From: Flammeovirga aprica JL-4
GTDB taxonomy: Bacteria > Bacteroidota > Bacteroidia > Cytophagales > Flammeovirgaceae
Direction: 5' to 3'
DNA: 64,000 nucleotides
NCBI RefSeq assembly: GCF_012844305.1
Contig: NZ_JABANE010000003.1
Coordinates: 1-64,000 of the forward strand
The notes beneath the pieces are model-generated. The model was given only the letters and a program-made list of their open reading frames with translations. It did not search any database and was not told the origin of the DNA. A program made the translations under genes and the position numbers. Positions 61,361-64,000 of this stretch are shown here, one piece after another. The first letter of the stretch is position 1, and each line of letters begins with the position of its first letter.

Positions 61361-62983
61361 ATGGAGATGTTTCTAACGCTACTAAAGTCAGATTACGTAG
61401 CATTATTCGCAATTATTGCATTTGGTATTTTATTAGGTAAAATCAGTGTCAAAGGAGTATCCTTTGGATTATCTGCAGTGATTTTCGTAGCCATGTTTTA
61501 TGGTTACCTTATGAATGCATTGGGTTTTGAAGACTTTGCAATACCCGGGATCATTCAAAAAATAGGTTTATTATTATTCATTTTCACGATTGGTATGCAG
61601 GCTGGGCCTTCGTTTTTCGAAGCCTTTAAATCGCAAGGCAGCAAACTGATCATTTTAGCAACTCTTTCTGTTGTATCAGGTGGACTTGTCACTTTTGTTT
61701 TAGGTATGGCCTTTGACATAGACTTTAAAATCGCAGTAGGTCTATTGACGGGAGCACTTACTTCTACACCAGGTCTTGCCGCCGCCATTGAAAGCTCACA
61801 ATCGCCTCTGGCTTCTATTGGTTACGGTATTGCTTATCCTTTTGGGGTAATCGGTGTAATTCTTTTCGTAAAATTAGCTCCTAAGTTCTTCGGTGTCAGT
61901 ATTGAAGAAACTGAGAAAAAATACGAAGAGGACGCAACTGCAGACACTCCCGACCTAAGCAACAGAAATTTCATTGTCACTAACGACAATGTTCACGGAA
62001 AAACCATCGGTGAACTGAATATCCGTTTTATGACAAAGGCCAACATCTCACGTGTAATGGAACCTAACACGGAGAGTAAGCCGCCAATGAAAGACACTAT
62101 TCTCCACAAAGGGGATTTGGTGAAAGCCGTTGGTACTGAAGATGCTCTTAAAAGAGTGGAGTTGCTATTAGGCGAACCGACGGAACAGAAAATACCTCGA
62201 TCAGGTATACATGAAATTCGTTGGTTTGTGGTATCATCAAGAAATGTAGTAGGTAAAACATTGGGTGAATTGGATTTGCACAACAACTACCTCGCTACTA
62301 TCACCAGAGTAAGACGAGCAGGTTTGGATTTATCTCCAAGACCTTCTACTCGATTAAGATTCGGTGATAAATTATTAATCTCTTCAACAAAAGGAAATAT
62401 TATTGGACTGACTGAGCTTTTCGGAGACAGTATTAAAATTGTCCAAACACCAAGTTTCCTGCCGGTTGCTTTGGGTATCATTATCGGTGTTTTATTAGGT
62501 AAATTTGAAGTACCACTTCCGGGTGGATCTTCCTTCTCACTAGGTCTTACAGGTGGTGTATTGATGGCCGCTTTAGGATTAAGTAGATTGGGTAAGACAG
62601 GACCGATTATCTGGCACCTTCCAAGTAACGCTAATGCACTTTTAAGACAGTTTGGTTTGCTATTATTCCTAACACCTGTAGGTGTGGGTGCCGGTACCAA
62701 GCTTGTATCAACAATCAGTGAATACGGTTTCCAATTATTTGGAATCGGTGCGTTGATTACCTTGATCCCTATGCTTGTTGTAACTATTGTAGGACACGTA
62801 TTCTTTAAGGTGAATTTCTTATCGCTGATGGGTGCCCTTACAGGTGGCATGACGTCTACTCCTGGCTTAAGTGCAATGGACAACATGACGGAAAGCGACG
62901 CACCTCAAGTTGCATATGCTACGGTTTATCCTTTCGCATTAGTTGCAATTATTATTGTTGCACAGATCATTGGAGGACTTTAG
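61361..62983 (+). CDS. AspT/YidE/YbjL-type transporter with TrkA-C domains
   Basis: A 540-residue membrane protein with two hydrophobic halves (about 1-175 and 365-540). Each half has the duplicated motif: TGALTSTPGLAAAIES near 130 and TGGMTSTPGLSAMDNM near 495, typical of the AAEx/AspT-YidE family of antiporters and exporters. Between lie two RCK_C/TrkA-C domains (about 205-275 and 290-350), often binding nucleotide or ions. The substrate is not known; aspartate, alanine or other carboxylates are possible. Length fits. It is monocistronic, 13 TM-like segments may be present. Confidence 0.88.
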   Translation: MEMFLTLLKSDYVALFAIIAFGILLGKISVKGVSFGLSAVIFVAMFYGYLMNALGFEDFAIPGIIQKIGLLLFIFTIGMQAGPSFFEAFKSQGSKLIILATLSVVSGGLVTFVLGMAFDIDFKIAVGLLTGALTSTPGLAAAIESSQSPLASIGYGIAYPFGVIGVILFVKLAPKFFGVSIEETEKKYEEDATADTPDLSNRNFIVTNDNVHGKTIGELNIRFMTKANISRVMEPNTESKPPMKDTILHKGDLVKAVGTEDALKRVELLLGEPTEQKIPRSGIHEIRWFVVSSRNVVGKTLGELDLHNNYLATITRVRRAGLDLSPRPSTRLRFGDKLLISSTKGNIIGLTELFGDSIKIVQTPSFLPVALGIIIGVLLGKFEVPLPGGSSFSLGLTGGVLMAALGLSRLGKTGPIIWHLPSNANALLRQFGLLLFLTPVGVGAGTKLVSTISEYGFQLFGIGALITLIPMLVVTIVGHVFFKVNFLSLMGALTGGMTSTPGLSAMDNMTESDAPQVAYATVYPFALVAIIIVAQIIGGL

Positions 62984-63005
62984 AGTTTTATTTATAAGAT
63001 AGCTT

Positions 63006-63042
63006 TAGCCCCAACTGCATTAATTAGCAGCTGGGGCTTTTC
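63006..63042. terminator. Bidirectional terminator
   Basis: AGCCCCAACTGC and GCAGCTGGGGCT (one mismatch) form the stem between convergent genes; TTTT follows on the plus strand. Confidence 0.72.
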
Positions 63043-63046
63043 TATA

Positions 63047-63883
63047 TCAGTTTTTCTCTACAAAAGATAAAATCTCAGACAGTACTTCTTCTTTGATTTT
63101 CTCATTGTGCATTTCATGTCTCAAACCTTCCCATTTCTTGAAAGTAATTTTTTCTGAAGGTGCTTTACTGGCAAACTCTTCTGAAGCCTTATAAGATGTA
63201 ATATTATCATCATCACCGTGCATCAAAAGTGTATTTGTTTTTAATTGGCCTGCATTGGCAATGTTCCACTCACCAGCATCTTTCACCCCAAAATACAAAG
63301 CGGTACAGATTTTATTGTGCACCAAAGGGTCTTTCATATACACCTCCCCTACTGTCAAATCCGTGGATAAATCAGCAGGATTCAATTTGGATGGAATCAC
63401 AAAATCTTTAATAATACCCCCTATAAACTTTCCTATTTTCTCCTGCCACGCCGGCGGGTCAGTAGCCAACCTCAACCAAGGACTTGTCACTATAGCCCCC
63501 TTTAAAAATTCAGGCTGTTCTTTCAATAAAAAAGAAGTAACAATGTTTCCACCCATACTATGACCGTAAAGATAAATAGGCAAACCTTGAAATTTTTCTT
63601 TAACAAGAGATAGTAACTCAGAAACATTTTGTAGTACCGCACTGTAACTTGGCACCACGCCTCTTTTGCCAGGTGTTTTTCCATGACCTCTTTGATCATA
63701 CCCAATAAAGCCATAATTATTTTCAGTAAAAAAAGCCGCCACATGAGCATACCTTTCTATATGTTCACCAAAACCATGAACCATGGCAATTATGGCCTTA
63801 GGGTTTTCATTTTCAGGTAACCAACATTTACCGTATATCTCTATATTATCTGCTGTTTGCCAAGAGTATTCAAATGATTTCAT
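63047..63883 (-). CDS. Alpha/beta hydrolase, monoacylglycerol-lipase-like
   Basis: A 278-residue esterase of the alpha/beta hydrolase (Hydrolase_4) family. HGFGEH near residue 36 is the oxyanion loop, GYDQRGHGKTPGKRG near 58-72 is the family's Arg-Gly loop, and GHSMGGNI near 108 holds the nucleophilic Ser. The acid is in MHGDDDNITS near 222 and the His in LRHEMHNE near 253. All are present. It likely hydrolyses monoacylglycerols or lysophospholipids. No signal peptide, so cytoplasmic or peripheral. Monocistronic; convergent with the AspT-type transporter. Confidence 0.92.
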   Translation of the reverse strand: MKSFEYSWQTADNIEIYGKCWLPENENPKAIIAMVHGFGEHIERYAHVAAFFTENNYGFIGYDQRGHGKTPGKRGVVPSYSAVLQNVSELLSLVKEKFQGLPIYLYGHSMGGNIVTSFLLKEQPEFLKGAIVTSPWLRLATDPPAWQEKIGKFIGGIIKDFVIPSKLNPADLSTDLTVGEVYMKDPLVHNKICTALYFGVKDAGEWNIANAGQLKTNTLLMHGDDDNITSYKASEEFASKAPSEKITFKKWEGLRHEMHNEKIKEEVLSEILSFVEKN

Positions 63884-64000
63884 CTTTATTTGGTGTATTT
63901 ATGTATTTCGAAAAATTAGTAAAAGATAATAAATTTTGATGATTTGTATTCCAACCGGTCATTTTTCCCTATTTAAAAGTTATTAAATAGTAATATTATT

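Noticed and set aside
62287..62886. 199-residue ORF antisense to the AspT-type transporter
   Set aside because: It lies wholly within a well-supported transporter on the other strand, is Pro/Ser/Lys rich with no domain or signal, and is best explained as a shadow of the transporter codons.

Overview
The window looks like chromosome of a marine Bacteroidota bacterium of the order Cytophagales, most like Flammeovirga. This is inferred from low GC, TAnnTTTG promoter boxes, type IX secretion (T9SS) C-terminal signals, a TonB receptor with a carboxypeptidase-regulatory N-terminus, paired DUF3857 proteins, TamB, and a fused MurF-alanine racemase. I see no rRNA, tRNA, CRISPR array, prophage or intact insertion sequence. 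Genes run mostly on the minus strand up to 45.1 kb and mostly on the plus strand from 45.5 to 63 kb.

Region by region. 0-0.8 kb has no gene. 0.86-1.84 kb is a TetR regulator and an AhpD-like protein with a clear promoter and operator. 2.0-7.6 kb holds a small membrane protein, a SulP transporter, a PPP phosphatase, a lipid kinase and a LysR regulator; a cluster of four DnaA-box-like 9-mers lies between SulP and the phosphatase. 7.7-17.1 kb, all minus, is the main accessory locus: two DNase-I-like secreted proteins, a TonB-dependent receptor and two DUF5689 lipoproteins, one ending in an endonuclease I domain. I read it as a system for degrading and importing extracellular nucleic acid. 17.7-33.2 kb has an MBL hydrolase, a TonB-C-terminal-like protein, homocysteine methyltransferase, two DUF3857 proteins, an rnhB operon, a TlpA-like lipoprotein, an orphan ABC ATPase, a PAS histidine kinase and a double SnoaL protein. 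Five copies of a roughly 70-180 bp inverted-repeat element are scattered through this part, four of them right next to stop codons.

33.4-45.1 kb holds a T9SS-secreted endonuclease I, hemF overlapping tamB, a beta-propeller phytase, and MATE plus 5-formyl-THF cyclo-ligase. 45.5-64 kb holds murF-alr, an outer-membrane barrel with a lipoprotein, a biotin carrier protein, a T9SS-type protein, tgt, a methyltransferase, a DUF6909-like protein, a large caspase-like protein that lacks its catalytic dyad, a universal stress protein, an AspT/YidE-type transporter and a monoacylglycerol-lipase-like hydrolase.

How the genes may work together: the nuclease/TonB operon, the separate T9SS endonuclease I and the phytase could all release phosphate, nucleosides or inositol outside the cell. 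The most unusual proteins are the caspase-like scaffold, a tRNA-guanine transglycosylase lacking the three zinc cysteines, and a MurF half with an altered P-loop.
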